Made by a program: the position numbers and the translations under genes
Shown here: positions 1 to 8,229 of the stretch, piece by piece
How the letters are laid out: every line of letters starts with the position of its first letter
Numbering within the stretch: the first letter of the stretch is position 1
NCBI GenBank assembly: GCA_027064785.1
Contig: JAMOPE010000458.1
Coordinates: 1 to 25,502, forward strand
Direction: 5' to 3'
Source: Geobacteraceae bacterium
Lineage (GTDB): Bacteria > Desulfobacterota > Desulfuromonadia > Desulfuromonadales > Geopsychrobacteraceae
Length of the DNA: 25,502 bases
The notes under the pieces: model-generated
What the model was told of the DNA's origin: nothing
What the model saw: the letters and a program-made list of their open reading frames with translations, nothing else
Database searches by the model: none

Positions 1-1124
1 GGATCATCATGGAGATGGGCATGGTGATAAGCGTGATGCATACCGTGAATAACGGAGCCCGAACCAAGGAACAGACAAGCTTTGAAGAAAGCGTGAGTCA
101 TCAGGTGAAAGATACCGGCAGAGAAAGCACCAACACCCATGGCCAGGAACATGTAACCCAGCTGGGAAACAGTTGAGTAAGCGAGAACCCGCTTAATATC
201 ATTCTGAGCAAAACCGATGGTCGCAGCAAAGAATGCCGTTGCAGCACCGATGATTGCAATTGTCATCATGGTTGCCGGTGCCATGGCGAACAGTCCGTTC
301 ATCCGGCCAATCATGTAAACACCGGCAGTAACCATGGTTGCCGCGTGGATCAGTGCCGAAACAGGGGTCGGACCTTCCATTGCATCAGGTAGCCAAGTAA
401 ACAATGGAATCTGTGCCGATTTACCGGTTGCACCAAGGAAGAAGCACAGGGTAACAACTGTCACCAGCAGACCACCCGACTCAAGCAGGTGTCCCGATTC
501 AGCAATTTTGACAAAATTCAGGGTCCAGACACCGTGGCTTGCGAGTGCCCAAAACAAGGTCAGCAGGCCGCACAGGAAACCGAAGTCACCAACGCGGTTG
601 ACAACGAATGCCTTCTTCGCAGCATCGCTGGCACTCTTCTTTTCGTAGTAGTAACCAATCAGCAGGTAGGAACAAAGGCCAACACCTTCCCAGCCGATAA
701 ACATCACCAGAGCATTGCCGCCAAGAACCAGCATCAACATAGCAAAAGCAAACAGGTTCAGGTAACAGAAGAAGCGGTAGTAACTGGTCTCGCCACTCAT
801 ATAGCCGATAGAGTACAGGTGGATCAGGGTACCAACCCCGGTAACCACCATAATCATCACTGCAGACAGCGGATCAAGCAGCAGTTCCCAGTTAAGCTGG
901 AACCTACCAACCGTCATCCACGACCCCAGAACCAGCTCATGAATTTTCTGGTTATCTCCAAGCAGGCGCATGAAGTTCTGTGCGGCAACCAAAAATGACA
1001 GAAACATCATACCGGTCGCGATACCGCCGATCACTGCTTCATTTTTGATCTTCTTGCCAAACAGGCCGTTAAATATCGACCCGACCAGTGGGAAGAATGG
1101 AATGAGCCACAGATTACTGTACAT
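1..1124 (-). CDS. nuoL: NADH-quinone oxidoreductase subunit L, 5' part only (runs off window)
   Basis: This is an antiporter-like, proton-pumping membrane subunit of respiratory complex I. The start codon is the ATG at 1124 and the frame stays open to the window edge, giving the first 374 or so residues of a family usually 600-700 long. It begins MYSNLWLIPFFPLVGSIFNG. It then shows the subunit-L signatures FIGWEGVGLCSYLLIGYYY, GKSAQIPLFTWLPDAMEGPT, HAATMVTAGVYMI, LAYSTVSQLGYM and HAFFKACLFLGSGS. The glutamate in GWEGVG and the lysine in ATGKSAQ are the charged residues conserved for proton transfer. The gene lies 39 bases after nuoK and is the most distal nuo gene visible; nuoM and nuoN would be expected beyond the edge. 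An MrpA-type antiporter subunit is the only real alternative, and the nuo context argues against it. Confidence 0.96.
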   Translation of the reverse strand, partial: MYSNLWLIPFFPLVGSIFNGLFGKKIKNEAVIGGIATGMMFLSFLVAAQNFMRLLGDNQKIHELVLGSWMTVGRFQLNWELLLDPLSAVMIMVVTGVGTLIHLYSIGYMSGETSYYRFFCYLNLFAFAMLMLVLGGNALVMFIGWEGVGLCSYLLIGYYYEKKSASDAAKKAFVVNRVGDFGFLCGLLTLFWALASHGVWTLNFVKIAESGHLLESGGLLVTVVTLCFFLGATGKSAQIPLFTWLPDAMEGPTPVSALIHAATMVTAGVYMIGRMNGLFAMAPATMMTIAIIGAATAFFAATIGFAQNDIKRVLAYSTVSQLGYMFLAMGVGAFSAGIFHLMTHAFFKACLFLGSGSVIHGMHHAYHHAHLHDD

Positions 1125-1163
1125 CAAACTCTCCTATCAGCTGAAACACCCGTAAAGTGGAAG

Positions 1164-1466
1164 TTACCACTTGAGCATATTAAAATCGTCGGTATCGATC
1201 GAATCCTTGTTGCGGAAGAATGCGATCATCAACGCTAAACCTACAGCTGCTTCAGCAGCAGCGACTGTCATCACAAAGAAAACAAAAATCTGACCGTCCA
1301 TATTGCCAACGTGGCGTGACAGAGCAATAAAGGTCAGGTTCACCGAGTTGAGCATCACCTCAATGCACATGAAAATAACAATGGCATTTTTCCGGGTGAG
1401 GACACCAAATGTTCCAATTGCGAACAGGAAGGCACTCAACAATAAGTAGTGGTTTACGGTAATCAT
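1164..1466 (-). CDS. nuoK: NADH-quinone oxidoreductase subunit K
   Basis: This is a small membrane subunit of complex I, homologous to mitochondrial ND4L, with three transmembrane helices and two membrane glutamates used in proton translocation. The protein [20 protein letters not shown]... is 100 residues, the usual NuoK length. The conserved helix-2 glutamate is in [13 protein letters not shown] and the helix-3 glutamate is in [10 protein letters not shown]. The frame can be extended to a TTG at 1472, but the ATG at 1466 has GGGAG seven bases upstream, so I take that start. It lies between nuoJ and nuoL in the standard order. Nothing unusual was seen. Confidence 0.96.
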   Translation of the reverse strand: MITVNHYLLLSAFLFAIGTFGVLTRKNAIVIFMCIEVMLNSVNLTFIALSRHVGNMDGQIFVFFVMTVAAAEAAVGLALMIAFFRNKDSIDTDDFNMLKW

Positions 1467-1490
1467 GGTCAATCTCCCGAGCTAACTCGA

Positions 1491-1994
1491 TTAAACTTCA
1501 CGCTTTGAGAGGATTACAGCGCCGACAATAGCGACCAGCAGCAGAATCGAAGCAATCTCAAAGGGGAGCAGAAAATCAACAAACATGGCGCGACCGATCA
1601 ACTCGGTATGGCCGTATTTGGCAATAACTTCACTGGTGATTTCGCCGCCGGTGCCTGTTGCTTCACCGGCACGGATGAAGTAGTTGGCGAGCAACAGAAT
1701 GATCGCCGCAAGAACACCGCCGCCGGCCAATCCATGGGTATAGCGTGTCTTGACTGCCAGTCCAAGGTTGAGCAGCATGATAACAAACACAATCAGCACC
1801 ATAATCGCCCCGGCATAAACCATGATCTGGATAGCTGCCATAAAGGGGGATTCAAGCATGACGTAGAAAACCGCCAGACACAGAAAGGTTGTGATCAGGT
1901 TGAGTGCACTATTGATCGGGTTACGGCATTGGGTGACAAAAACTGCCGAAACAATCGCAACCAGAGCAGTGAGATAAAAAAGAATAGCTTCCAT
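1491..1994 (-). CDS. nuoJ: NADH-quinone oxidoreductase subunit J
   Basis: This is a complex I membrane subunit, homologous to mitochondrial ND6, sitting between the quinone-site subunit NuoH and the antiporter arm. The 167-residue protein begins MEAILFYLTALVAIVSAVFV and has the family pattern of five hydrophobic helices. These include the helix-3 segment MVYAGAIMVLIVFVIMLLNL, which carries the pi-bulge region tied to coupling. It ends at a typical short basic tail (SKREV). The ATG at 1994 has a GGGAG sequence about 11 bases upstream, a slightly long spacing. It is 18 bases after nuoI and 24 bases before nuoK, consistent with one transcript. Confidence 0.95.
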   Translation of the reverse strand: MEAILFYLTALVAIVSAVFVTQCRNPINSALNLITTFLCLAVFYVMLESPFMAAIQIMVYAGAIMVLIVFVIMLLNLGLAVKTRYTHGLAGGGVLAAIILLLANYFIRAGEATGTGGEITSEVIAKYGHTELIGRAMFVDFLLPFEIASILLLVAIVGAVILSKREV

Positions 1995-2012
1995 GATAAC
2001 TTGAGCTCCCTC

Positions 2013-2411
2013 TTACGACCTGAGAAGACGTTCTTTGGTAAAGTCGAAATCTTCACGTTTAAAGTTAGCCAGTTCATACGCACTCGTCATTTCAATGGCC
2101 TCAACCGGGCAGGCCTCAACACAGTAACCGCAGAAAATGCAGCGCAGCATATCGATTGTATAAACTTCCGGATACTTTTCGCCTTTGTCGTTCTCTGCTG
2201 AAACAACCGTGATACATTTTGCCGGACAAACAGTCGGACAAAGATAACAGGCGACACATTTCTCACGATGCTGCGTGGGAACCAACCGATGCAGTCCGCG
2301 AAAACGGGGCGACATTTCCAATTTCTGCTTCGGGTAAGCAACGGTTGTGCTATTCCCCGGTAGCAGATGCTTCAGTGTGATACTCAAGCCTTTGGCAAAC
2401 TCTTTAAACAT
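2013..2411 (-). CDS. nuoI: NADH-quinone oxidoreductase subunit I (2x[4Fe-4S])
   Basis: This peripheral-arm subunit of complex I carries clusters N6a and N6b and passes electrons to NuoB. Two ferredoxin-type motifs are complete: C52, C55, C58, C62-P and C91, C94, C97, C101-P. The 132-residue length is close to short bacterial NuoI proteins. GAGG lies six bases before the ATG at 2411. It sits 27 bases behind nuoH. Because nuoE, nuoF and nuoG are missing locally, this protein and NuoB may be the first iron-sulfur carriers of the complex encoded here. An external donor such as ferredoxin would then dock near it, which is inference. Confidence 0.96.
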   Translation of the reverse strand: MFKEFAKGLSITLKHLLPGNSTTVAYPKQKLEMSPRFRGLHRLVPTQHREKCVACYLCPTVCPAKCITVVSAENDKGEKYPEVYTIDMLRCIFCGYCVEACPVEAIEMTSAYELANFKREDFDFTKERLLRS

Positions 2412-2438
2412 ATCTATCCTCTACGCAACGTATGGTTA

Positions 2439-3497
2439 CTACCAGAGAAGAATAGCAATTCCAGTAATCACAATATTTACAAGTGCTGCGGGCAGCATGA
2501 CCTTCCAACCCAGGAACATCAACTGGTCGTAACGGAGACGCGGGAAGGTTGCCCGGATCCAGATAAAGAAGAACATGAATGCGAACACTTTTAGCAGGAA
2601 GTTGATCCAGCCGTAAAATGGACCGGCCCAACCGCCGAAAAACAAGGTTGCAGCAATGGCAGACACGGTAATCATGTTGGCATACTCTGCCATGAAGAAC
2701 AGTGCATACTTCATTGCCGAATATTCAGTACAGAAACCGGAAACCAGCTCGGTCTCAGCTTCAGGTAAGTCAAATGGAGTCCGGTTGATCTCGGCCATCG
2801 AACCGACGATAAACAACAAAAATGCCAACGGCTGGCTGAAGATAAACCAGTTAGGGAGAAAACTGAGAGACTCAAGCCCCCACAGCGGACCCTGTTGAGC
2901 CGCGACAATACCGCGCATGCTCAATGTTTCTGAAAGCATGAAAATGGCGACAATCGAAAGACCGGCAGCCAGTTCGTAAGAGATCATCTGAGCTGTCGAA
3001 CGGATACCGCCAAGCAATGAATATTTACTGTTGGATGCCAGACCAGCCAGGACAATGCCGTAAACTCCAAGACCCGCCATTGCCAGAATAAACAGCACGC
3101 CAATGTTGAGATCGGTTATCTGCAATGGAACAGCGTAAAGAGTCCCGTCATATGTAAACTGGAAATCAGCACCGAAAGGAATAACGACAATCGAGAGGAA
3201 CGCCGGAGCAAGAATCATGATCGGTGCAATGATAAATGCGAACCAGTGAGCCTGAGAAGGAATGATATCCTCTTTAAAAAAGAGCTTCAAACCATCTGCA
3301 ATTGGTTGCAGCAACCCCATCGGTCCAGTCATTGTCGGTCCGAGACGCGTCTGCATTCTACCGATAATCTTCCGCTCTGCATAAGTCGCATAGGCAACAA
3401 TCAGCAGTGTTACCACAAACGCCACGATAACCTTGATCAGCATGGCAGCTGTAAATAACCAGGGCGTTTCCGAGAGTGTCAAAACTTCTGGCGTCAT
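2439..3497 (-). CDS. nuoH: NADH-quinone oxidoreductase subunit H
   Basis: This membrane subunit forms much of the quinone-binding chamber (ND1 homologue). The 352-residue protein has about eight hydrophobic helices and the signatures YAERKIIGRMQTRLGPTMTG, GGIRSTAQMISYELAAGLS, EINRTPFDLPEAETELVSGF and IRATFPRLRYDQLMFLGWK. An in-frame ATG at 3503 is possible, but GGAAGAGG abuts it directly. The ATG at 3497 has that sequence at a proper six-base spacing, so I prefer 3497. It is preceded by a 115-base gap after nuoD, exactly where nuoE, nuoF and nuoG normally stand. Confidence 0.96.
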   Translation of the reverse strand: MTPEVLTLSETPWLFTAAMLIKVIVAFVVTLLIVAYATYAERKIIGRMQTRLGPTMTGPMGLLQPIADGLKLFFKEDIIPSQAHWFAFIIAPIMILAPAFLSIVVIPFGADFQFTYDGTLYAVPLQITDLNIGVLFILAMAGLGVYGIVLAGLASNSKYSLLGGIRSTAQMISYELAAGLSIVAIFMLSETLSMRGIVAAQQGPLWGLESLSFLPNWFIFSQPLAFLLFIVGSMAEINRTPFDLPEAETELVSGFCTEYSAMKYALFFMAEYANMITVSAIAATLFFGGWAGPFYGWINFLLKVFAFMFFFIWIRATFPRLRYDQLMFLGWKVMLPAALVNIVITGIAILLW

Positions 3498-3543
3498 GAC
3501 CATCCTCTTCCTTCATCAGTCTATGGCATCTCTGCCGTTTTCA

Positions 3544-3563
3544 GCCGATCAAGTCCTATCGGC
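3544..3563 (-). other. Intercistronic hairpin between nuoD and nuoH
   Basis: A GCCGAT / ATCGGC inverted repeat with an eight-base loop lies in the 115-base gap between nuoD and nuoH. There is no T-run after it on the minus strand, so it is not a terminator. It could be an RNA-processing or stability element, or a scar of lost nuoEFG genes. The functional reading is speculative. Confidence 0.35.
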
Positions 3564-3612
3564 AATCCAATATCAATTTAAAAGCCGGTCAACCCGACCT
3601 GTAAAGCTTCTG

Positions 3613-4797
3613 TTACCGGTCAATCTCACCAAGAACGATATCGAGAGTCCCGATGACAGCAATAACATCAGCCAGCAACCTCCCTTCAACCATCTGTGGC
3701 AGTCCCTGCAGGTTGACGAATGATGGTGGCCGAATTTTCATCCGGAACGGGTGAGATGATCCATCCGAAATCAGATAGAAGCCAAGCTCACCTTTCGGTG
3801 CCTCGACACTCTGGTAAATCTCACCCGGCTCAGGTTTGAAGCCTTCAGTTACAATTTTGAAGTGGTGGATAAGACTTTCAATATTGTTGACGACATCCTG
3901 CTTATTAGGCAGCACAATTTTGGGGCAATCGGCCAGAATCGGGCCGGGCTTCAATTTATCGAGTGCCTGAAGAATAATCCGGCTAGCCTGACGCATCTCA
4001 TCGAGGCGCACCTTGTAGCGATCAAAGGTATCGCAACCCTCACGAACCGGAACTTCAAAATCGTAGTCTTCATATCCACTATACGGATTATCACGACGCA
4101 GATCCCAGTCAACTCCCGATGCGCGCAGTGCCGGACCGGTGATGCCGATATCGATAGCCGCTTCAGCACTGATTTTACCAACACCGATCGTCCGTTTCTG
4201 CCAGATTCGGTTACCGGTCAGCAGTCCTTCATACTCTTCGATATGGGCTGGCATCGACTCGGCGAAAGTACGGATTTCCTGCTCCAGACCATCGGGCAGG
4301 TCAGCCGACAAACCACCGACACGGAAATAGTTGGAGGTCATCCGGGCACCCGAAACTTTTTCATAAATATCGGTAATATTCTCGCGCTCACGGAAGCAGT
4401 AGAGGAACACTGTCATGGCACCGATATCGAGGGCGTGACACGCCAGCCAGACTAGGTGACTCTTCAATCGGGTCAACTCAGCCATAATGACGCGAATCCG
4501 CTGAACCCGCTCAGGAATTTCATCGGTCATCCCGAGAAGCTTCTCAACCGCTAGGACATAACCGAGGTTGTTGCTCATCGGTGCTAAGTAGTCGAGTCGG
4601 TCAGTCAACGGAATTGTCTGATGATATGTCCGGTGTTCCGATAGTTTTTCAATTCCGCGGTGGAGGAAACCAATATGCGGAGTCGCCTTAACGACAATCT
4701 CACCATCAAGTTCAAGGATCAGCTGCAACACACCGTGAGTTGACGGGTGCTGAGGGCCCATGTTGATGGTCATTGTCTCAGTATTGTTTACTGCCAT
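3613..4797 (-). CDS. nuoD: NADH-quinone oxidoreductase subunit D (49 kDa)
   Basis: This peripheral-arm subunit forms the quinone-reduction site with NuoB and is related to the NiFe-hydrogenase large subunit. The 394-residue protein shows MTINMGPQHPSTHGVLQLIL near the N-terminus, GFLHRGIEKLSEHRTYHQ, the SGVDWDLRRDNPYSGYEDYD region, and the C-terminal GELGFYLISDGSSHPFRMKI plus GTLDIVLGEIDR end. All are family hallmarks, including the quinone-site histidine of QHPSTHG. It is a stand-alone gene, not the NuoCD fusion found in enterobacteria. GAGG lies about six bases before the ATG. nuoC lies 40 bases upstream. Confidence 0.97.
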   Translation of the reverse strand: MAVNNTETMTINMGPQHPSTHGVLQLILELDGEIVVKATPHIGFLHRGIEKLSEHRTYHQTIPLTDRLDYLAPMSNNLGYVLAVEKLLGMTDEIPERVQRIRVIMAELTRLKSHLVWLACHALDIGAMTVFLYCFRERENITDIYEKVSGARMTSNYFRVGGLSADLPDGLEQEIRTFAESMPAHIEEYEGLLTGNRIWQKRTIGVGKISAEAAIDIGITGPALRASGVDWDLRRDNPYSGYEDYDFEVPVREGCDTFDRYKVRLDEMRQASRIILQALDKLKPGPILADCPKIVLPNKQDVVNNIESLIHHFKIVTEGFKPEPGEIYQSVEAPKGELGFYLISDGSSHPFRMKIRPPSFVNLQGLPQMVEGRLLADVIAVIGTLDIVLGEIDR

Positions 4798-4837
4798 TGT
4801 ATGCCTCGTCCGGTTAAGGAATGTCTAAAGCGTTCGA

Positions 4838-5320
4838 TCAGGAGAGTCGTCCCTGATATGGTTCACGATCAGGCCCCTGAAGAGGATAATCCTTGCGTAA
4901 TGGATGTCCTTCCCAGTCAGCAGGCATCAGAATCCGGCGTAGATCGGGATGGTTATTAAAAGTAATTCCCATCAGATCCCAGCACTCACGCTCATGCCAG
5001 TTGGCGGTTCCCCAGACAGTGCTAACGGTATCGATACTGGCATCCTCTTCGGTCACAGGAGCCTTGATCCGAATCCGCTGCTTGGTTGTGATATTGTAGA
5101 GGTTGTAGACCACCATAAAGCGAGGCTCTTTCCCCATGTAATCAACACCACACAGATCACAGAGAAGATTGTAGCCCAACTTGTCACGCATAAAGGTACA
5201 GATATCAACAATCTGCTCTTTTTTGACCGTGACGGTCGTTTCACCCCGATACACAACAACATCCAGCACTTCAGAAGAAAACTTCGCTTTCAGTTTTTCA
5301 ACAATCTTTTGATCGCTCAT
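4838..5320 (-). CDS. nuoC: NADH-quinone oxidoreductase subunit C (30 kDa)
   Basis: This is a structural peripheral-arm subunit of complex I with no cofactor. The 160-residue protein carries the 30-kDa signature: WHERECWDLMGITFNNHPDL followed by RRILMPADWEGHPLRKDYPL. The N-terminal part, VVYRGETTVTVKKEQIVDIC, matches the usual ferredoxin-like fold region. It lies 28 bases after nuoB. It is separate from nuoD, as in most non-enterobacterial operons. Nothing unusual. Confidence 0.96.
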   Translation of the reverse strand: MSDQKIVEKLKAKFSSEVLDVVVYRGETTVTVKKEQIVDICTFMRDKLGYNLLCDLCGVDYMGKEPRFMVVYNLYNITTKQRIRIKAPVTEEDASIDTVSTVWGTANWHERECWDLMGITFNNHPDLRRILMPADWEGHPLRKDYPLQGPDREPYQGRLS

Positions 5321-5348
5321 TGATTTTCCCTGTATTACCTAACGGCCA

Positions 5349-5867
5349 TCAGGCCTCGTTGTGAATCACGTCGCCGACACCGATTGCAGCACCAAAGGTA
5401 TTGCGCTCGGCCCTGATCTTATCCTGAAGCTTCATCAGGCCGTAGAGCAGGCCTTCCGGCCGTGGAGGACACCCTGGAATATAAACGTCAACCGGCAGAA
5501 ATTCATCGACACCCTGAACTGTACTATAGGTATCAAAAATCCCGCCCGAAGAAGCACAGGCACCCATCGCAATAACGTACTTGGGCTCCGGCATCTGCTC
5601 GTATACAGTTTTGATAACCGGAACCATTTTCTTGGTGACGGTCCCGGCAATAATAATAACGTCCGCCTGACGGGGTGACGCACGGAAGATGATTCCCATC
5701 CGGTCAAGGTCAAAACGAGCGGCACCGGTTGCCATCATTTCGATGGCACAACATGCCAGACCAAAAGTCAGCGGCCACATCGAACTGGCACGCGACCAGT
5801 TGACCAGTTTGTCCAGACTCGTCGTAATAAAACCGCTACCGAGTGTCTTGGATTGCTCTACTCCCAT
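5349..5867 (-). CDS. nuoB: NADH-quinone oxidoreductase subunit B (N2 cluster)
   Basis: NuoB holds cluster N2, the last iron-sulfur carrier before quinone. All four ligands are visible: the tandem cysteines C39-C40 in [12 protein letters not shown]104 in GACASSGG, and C133 in PGCPPRPEG. The frame opens at 5888, but I choose the ATG at 5867 because AAGGAG stands seven bases before it. This gives a 172-residue protein starting [10 protein letters not shown]. That start overlaps the end of nuoA by ten bases, which suggests translational coupling. Confidence 0.96.
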   Translation of the reverse strand: MGVEQSKTLGSGFITTSLDKLVNWSRASSMWPLTFGLACCAIEMMATGAARFDLDRMGIIFRASPRQADVIIIAGTVTKKMVPVIKTVYEQMPEPKYVIAMGACASSGGIFDTYSTVQGVDEFLPVDVYIPGCPPRPEGLLYGLMKLQDKIRAERNTFGAAIGVGDVIHNEA

Positions 5868-6214
5868 TCCAGAGCTCCTTTTTTCCATACATAGATAAAG
5901 CCGACGAGAAGAATGATGATAAATACTCCCATCTCAACGAAACCGAAAACCCCCAACCGCTTGAACATAATTGCCCAGGGATAGAGGAAAACAGCTTCGA
6001 TATCGAAGAGGATAAAGAGCATTGCAATGATATAGAATTTGATTGAAAACCGTTCCTGTGCCGAACCAATCAGCGGCATACCGCATTCGTACGGCGCCAG
6101 CTTGACCTCACTGGGTTTTTTAACCCCGATCAGTCGCGATAGAAAGACCGACCCGATGGCAAAGGCAAAAGCGATTCCCATAACAACAAGAATCGGCAAA
6201 TAAGTATCAAGCAT
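5858..6214 (-). CDS. nuoA: NADH-quinone oxidoreductase subunit A
   Basis: This small membrane subunit of complex I (ND3 homologue) is the first gene of the operon. The 118-residue protein begins [20 protein letters not shown], has three helices, and contains the loop signature [20 protein letters not shown], whose Cys lies in the quinone-site loop, followed by [20 protein letters not shown]. The frame extends to 6265, but AAGGAG eight bases before the ATG at 6214 and the typical NuoA length favour the shorter start. Its stop overlaps the nuoB start. Confidence 0.96.
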   Translation of the reverse strand: MLDTYLPILVVMGIAFAFAIGSVFLSRLIGVKKPSEVKLAPYECGMPLIGSAQERFSIKFYIIAMLFILFDIEAVFLYPWAIMFKRLGVFGFVEMGVFIIILLVGFIYVWKKGALEWE

Positions 6215-6276
6215 AGAAACTGCTCCTTCCATAGAAGTGATTGACCATGCAGCTGTACCCGGCAAGTGGCGGGATA

Positions 6277-6291
6277 TTCCACAGCGTGGAA
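6277..6291. promoter_or_regulatory. Perfect palindrome TTCCAC-AGC-GTGGAA at the nuo promoter
   Basis: Two perfect six-base arms are separated by three bases. The site lies immediately downstream of the proposed -10 hexamer, near the expected nuo transcription start, where a bound protein would block transcription. It is a candidate repressor operator. No regulator is recognised. Confidence 0.45.
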
Positions 6292-6320
6292 AAACTAGGA
6301 TAATTCCCCCACGATGTCAA
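6292..6320 (-). promoter_or_regulatory. Candidate sigma-70 promoter of the nuo operon
   Basis: On the minus strand a perfect TTGACA (6320-6315) is followed after 17 bases by TAGTTT (6297-6292). Transcription would start near 6285, about 70 bases before the nuoA ATG. The -35 is ideal and the -10 is weak, which fits a promoter that needs an activator. Confidence 0.5.
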
Positions 6321-6330
6321 GAGAAATACC

Positions 6331-6346
6331 GTATACTGTATGCAAT
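6331..6346. promoter_or_regulatory. 16-bp motif GTATACTGTATGCAAT, shared with 15702-15717
   Basis: A near-palindromic sequence lies about ten bases upstream of the nuo -35 hexamer, a usual place for an activator. The same 16 bases occur on the opposite strand at 15702-15717 with a single mismatch. It may be the site of a regulator shared by the nuo operon and the redox module. Confidence 0.4.
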
Positions 6347-6538
6347 TAAGATCAGGGCTTAAATCGACTTTAACCTTGATATTACAATGCTTTTCGAAAA
6401 TAAATTATTTTTTTTACTACATTTTTTTATCTATTGACCTTGATGAGAAGTGTAATTTTCAAAAGAAACCACCTTCCCCGAAATTGACAAATTCCTCGCC
6501 CCTGATTGATTCAGAATCGACAAAAAATTGAAAATGAA

Positions 6539-7414
6539 CTACTTCACCCGGGCGATCAGATGATCCAACTGGTCAGAATCGAAGCGATAAACGGTTCGGC
6601 AATATTCACAGACAACTTCTGCCGGCTCCTCCTGCCGCTGTAATGCGAGAAGTTCTTCACGGCCAAGACCAATCAGCATCTCTTCGATCTGCTCTCGACT
6701 ACAGGGACAATGAAACTGCAGAGCAGTCTTCTGTTCAATATGAAAATCGCTGCTGCCGAAAATTCTGATCAGGATCTCTTTTGGGGTCAATCCCTGCCGC
6801 AGCAGTGTCGTTGTCGGCGGCAAAGCAGCAATCCTCTCACTGAGAGCCTCAATCTGCTGCGGATCTCCGGGGGGGAGTGACTGCACCAGAAAACCACCGG
6901 CGACCGCAACATCCCCGGCCTGATCAAGCTCAACTCCCAACCCGATACTCGAGGGAACCTGCTCGGAACTGGTCAGATACCAAGCGAGATCTTCGGCAAT
7001 TTCGCTGCTTTGCAACTGTACCATACTCTGATACGGCTTTTTCAGACCCAGATCTTTCCAGACGTGGAGAAATCCCGCCTTGCCGATTGCTCCGGCGACA
7101 TCGAAGCGGTCCTCCAGCGGCGGCAACCCAGCAATGGGGTTGCGGATCGTGCCACGGATGTTCCCCCCGGCATCGGCCTCAACACTTAACTTCTTCAGCG
7201 GGCCATTTCCTTCGACTACCAGAGCCAGGCGCTGATTTCCTTTCAACAGGCAGCCCAGCAATGCGCCACCAGTCAGTAATCGGCCCAGCGCAACGGTTGC
7301 GGTCAGGTCGGTCTGCTGCTTTTCACACACCGTTCGCACCAGATCTGTTGTGACCGCTGCAGCAGCACGAAACAACCCGTCAGGGCTGACAACTCTAATT
7401 AAATGATCGTCCAT
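6539..7414 (-). CDS. hslO: Hsp33 redox-regulated chaperone
   Basis: Hsp33 is a cytosolic holdase switched on by oxidation: its zinc-binding cysteines form disulfides and expose the substrate surface. The 291-residue protein starts MDDHLIRVVSPDGLFRAAAA, close to the family N-terminus. It has the C-terminal zinc centre CPC (C236, C238) and CEYC (C269, C272), the expected CxC plus CxxC arrangement. AAGGA precedes the ATG. The gene follows the ABC exporter permease by 26 bases on the same strand and is probably co-transcribed with it. An oxidative-stress chaperone is understandable in an anaerobe meeting oxygen. No irregularity was seen. Confidence 0.95.
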   Translation of the reverse strand: MDDHLIRVVSPDGLFRAAAAVTTDLVRTVCEKQQTDLTATVALGRLLTGGALLGCLLKGNQRLALVVEGNGPLKKLSVEADAGGNIRGTIRNPIAGLPPLEDRFDVAGAIGKAGFLHVWKDLGLKKPYQSMVQLQSSEIAEDLAWYLTSSEQVPSSIGLGVELDQAGDVAVAGGFLVQSLPPGDPQQIEALSERIAALPPTTTLLRQGLTPKEILIRIFGSSDFHIEQKTALQFHCPCSREQIEEMLIGLGREELLALQRQEEPAEVVCEYCRTVYRFDSDQLDHLIARVK

Positions 7415-7440
7415 TGAAATTCCTTAAACACTTTTTTGAA

Positions 7441-8229
7441 TCAGGCCCGCAGCCGGTAACCTTTACCAATCAGCCACGCCGCCCAGACAAATAGAATGAT
7501 CGCCAGCACAATACTGAAGCCGAACGACACCAGATAGCTGGTATCGCCGAAACCTATCAAAGCATGACGAAAACCGTCAATCAGATAAAATAACGGGTTC
7601 AGCAGTGAAAATTTCCCCCACGGCTCGGGAAGAATTGAGATCGGATAAAAAACCCCGCCGAGGAAAATCAGCGGCAGAATCAGAAAACTGGTGTACATCG
7701 AAATGGTATCAAAGCTCTGGGCATAAATCGCCGCGATCAACCCGAACTGCGCAAACATGAAACTCGCCAGCATCGCCATCAGAATCCCCAGCAACGGCGA
7801 CTCCCACGGTAGCGAAGCGAAAACTGTTGAAATCAGCCAGACAACCGTTCCGACCAGCAGCCCACGCAGCATCGCAGCCAACGTATAAGCGAGGATAAAC
7901 TGCGGCGGACTGACCGGAGTCACCAGCAGGTCGACAATTCCACCAAGATAACGCGACATAAATAATGACGATGACGTGTTGGCGAATGAATTGTTGATAA
8001 TCCCCATCATGATCAGACCGGGGATGACAAACTGGGCGTAACTGTACCCTTCGACAATACTGAGACGCTCGCCCAGCGTTGCCCCGAAAACAAACAGATA
8101 GAGCCCCGCCGTGACAATCGGTGCCAGCAGCGTCTGGGTTGAAACCCGCCAGAACCGGAGAATTTCTTTACGCAACAGGGTAAAAAACGGCAGCCACGAA
8201 CTGTATTCCCGCTCGTTATTATGGTCCAT
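7441..8229 (-). CDS. ABC-2 type transporter permease
   Basis: This is the membrane subunit of an ABC exporter of the ABC-2 (DrrB/NodJ/YadH-like) family. The 262-residue protein has a cytoplasmic N-terminus and about six helices. These include FALIAAIYAQSF-type segments and the conserved C-terminal stretch LPLIFLGGVFYPISILPEPW followed by NPLFYLIDGFRHALIG, the ABC-2 signature. The frame opens with a TTG at 8244, but the ATG at 8229 is better placed behind GGGGGA, giving a protein that starts MDHNNEREYSS. It overlaps the ATPase gene by 11 bases, so the two subunits are translationally coupled. The substrate cannot be read from the sequence; heavy hydrophobic compounds, polysaccharides and antibiotics are family possibilities. 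Confidence 0.92.
   Translation of the reverse strand: MDHNNEREYSSWLPFFTLLRKEILRFWRVSTQTLLAPIVTAGLYLFVFGATLGERLSIVEGYSYAQFVIPGLIMMGIINNSFANTSSSLFMSRYLGGIVDLLVTPVSPPQFILAYTLAAMLRGLLVGTVVWLISTVFASLPWESPLLGILMAMLASFMFAQFGLIAAIYAQSFDTISMYTSFLILPLIFLGGVFYPISILPEPWGKFSLLNPLFYLIDGFRHALIGFGDTSYLVSFGFSIVLAIILFVWAAWLIGKGYRLRA

Larger units (their letters stand above)
6215..6538. other. Intergenic region upstream of nuoA
   Basis: This 324-base gap separates hslO (stop at 6539) from nuoA. The half nearer nuoA holds the promoter, palindrome and 16-bp motif listed separately. The half nearer hslO is strongly AT-rich and includes AAAATAAATTATTTT near 6400 followed by T-runs. It shows no convincing gene and no GC-rich terminator for hslO. 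Confidence 0.6.

Noticed and set aside
1608..2201. Long plus-strand open frames antisense to nuoJ, nuoI and nuoD
   Set aside because: They are antisense shadows of clearly coding complex I genes and have no domain signal or ribosome binding sites of note.
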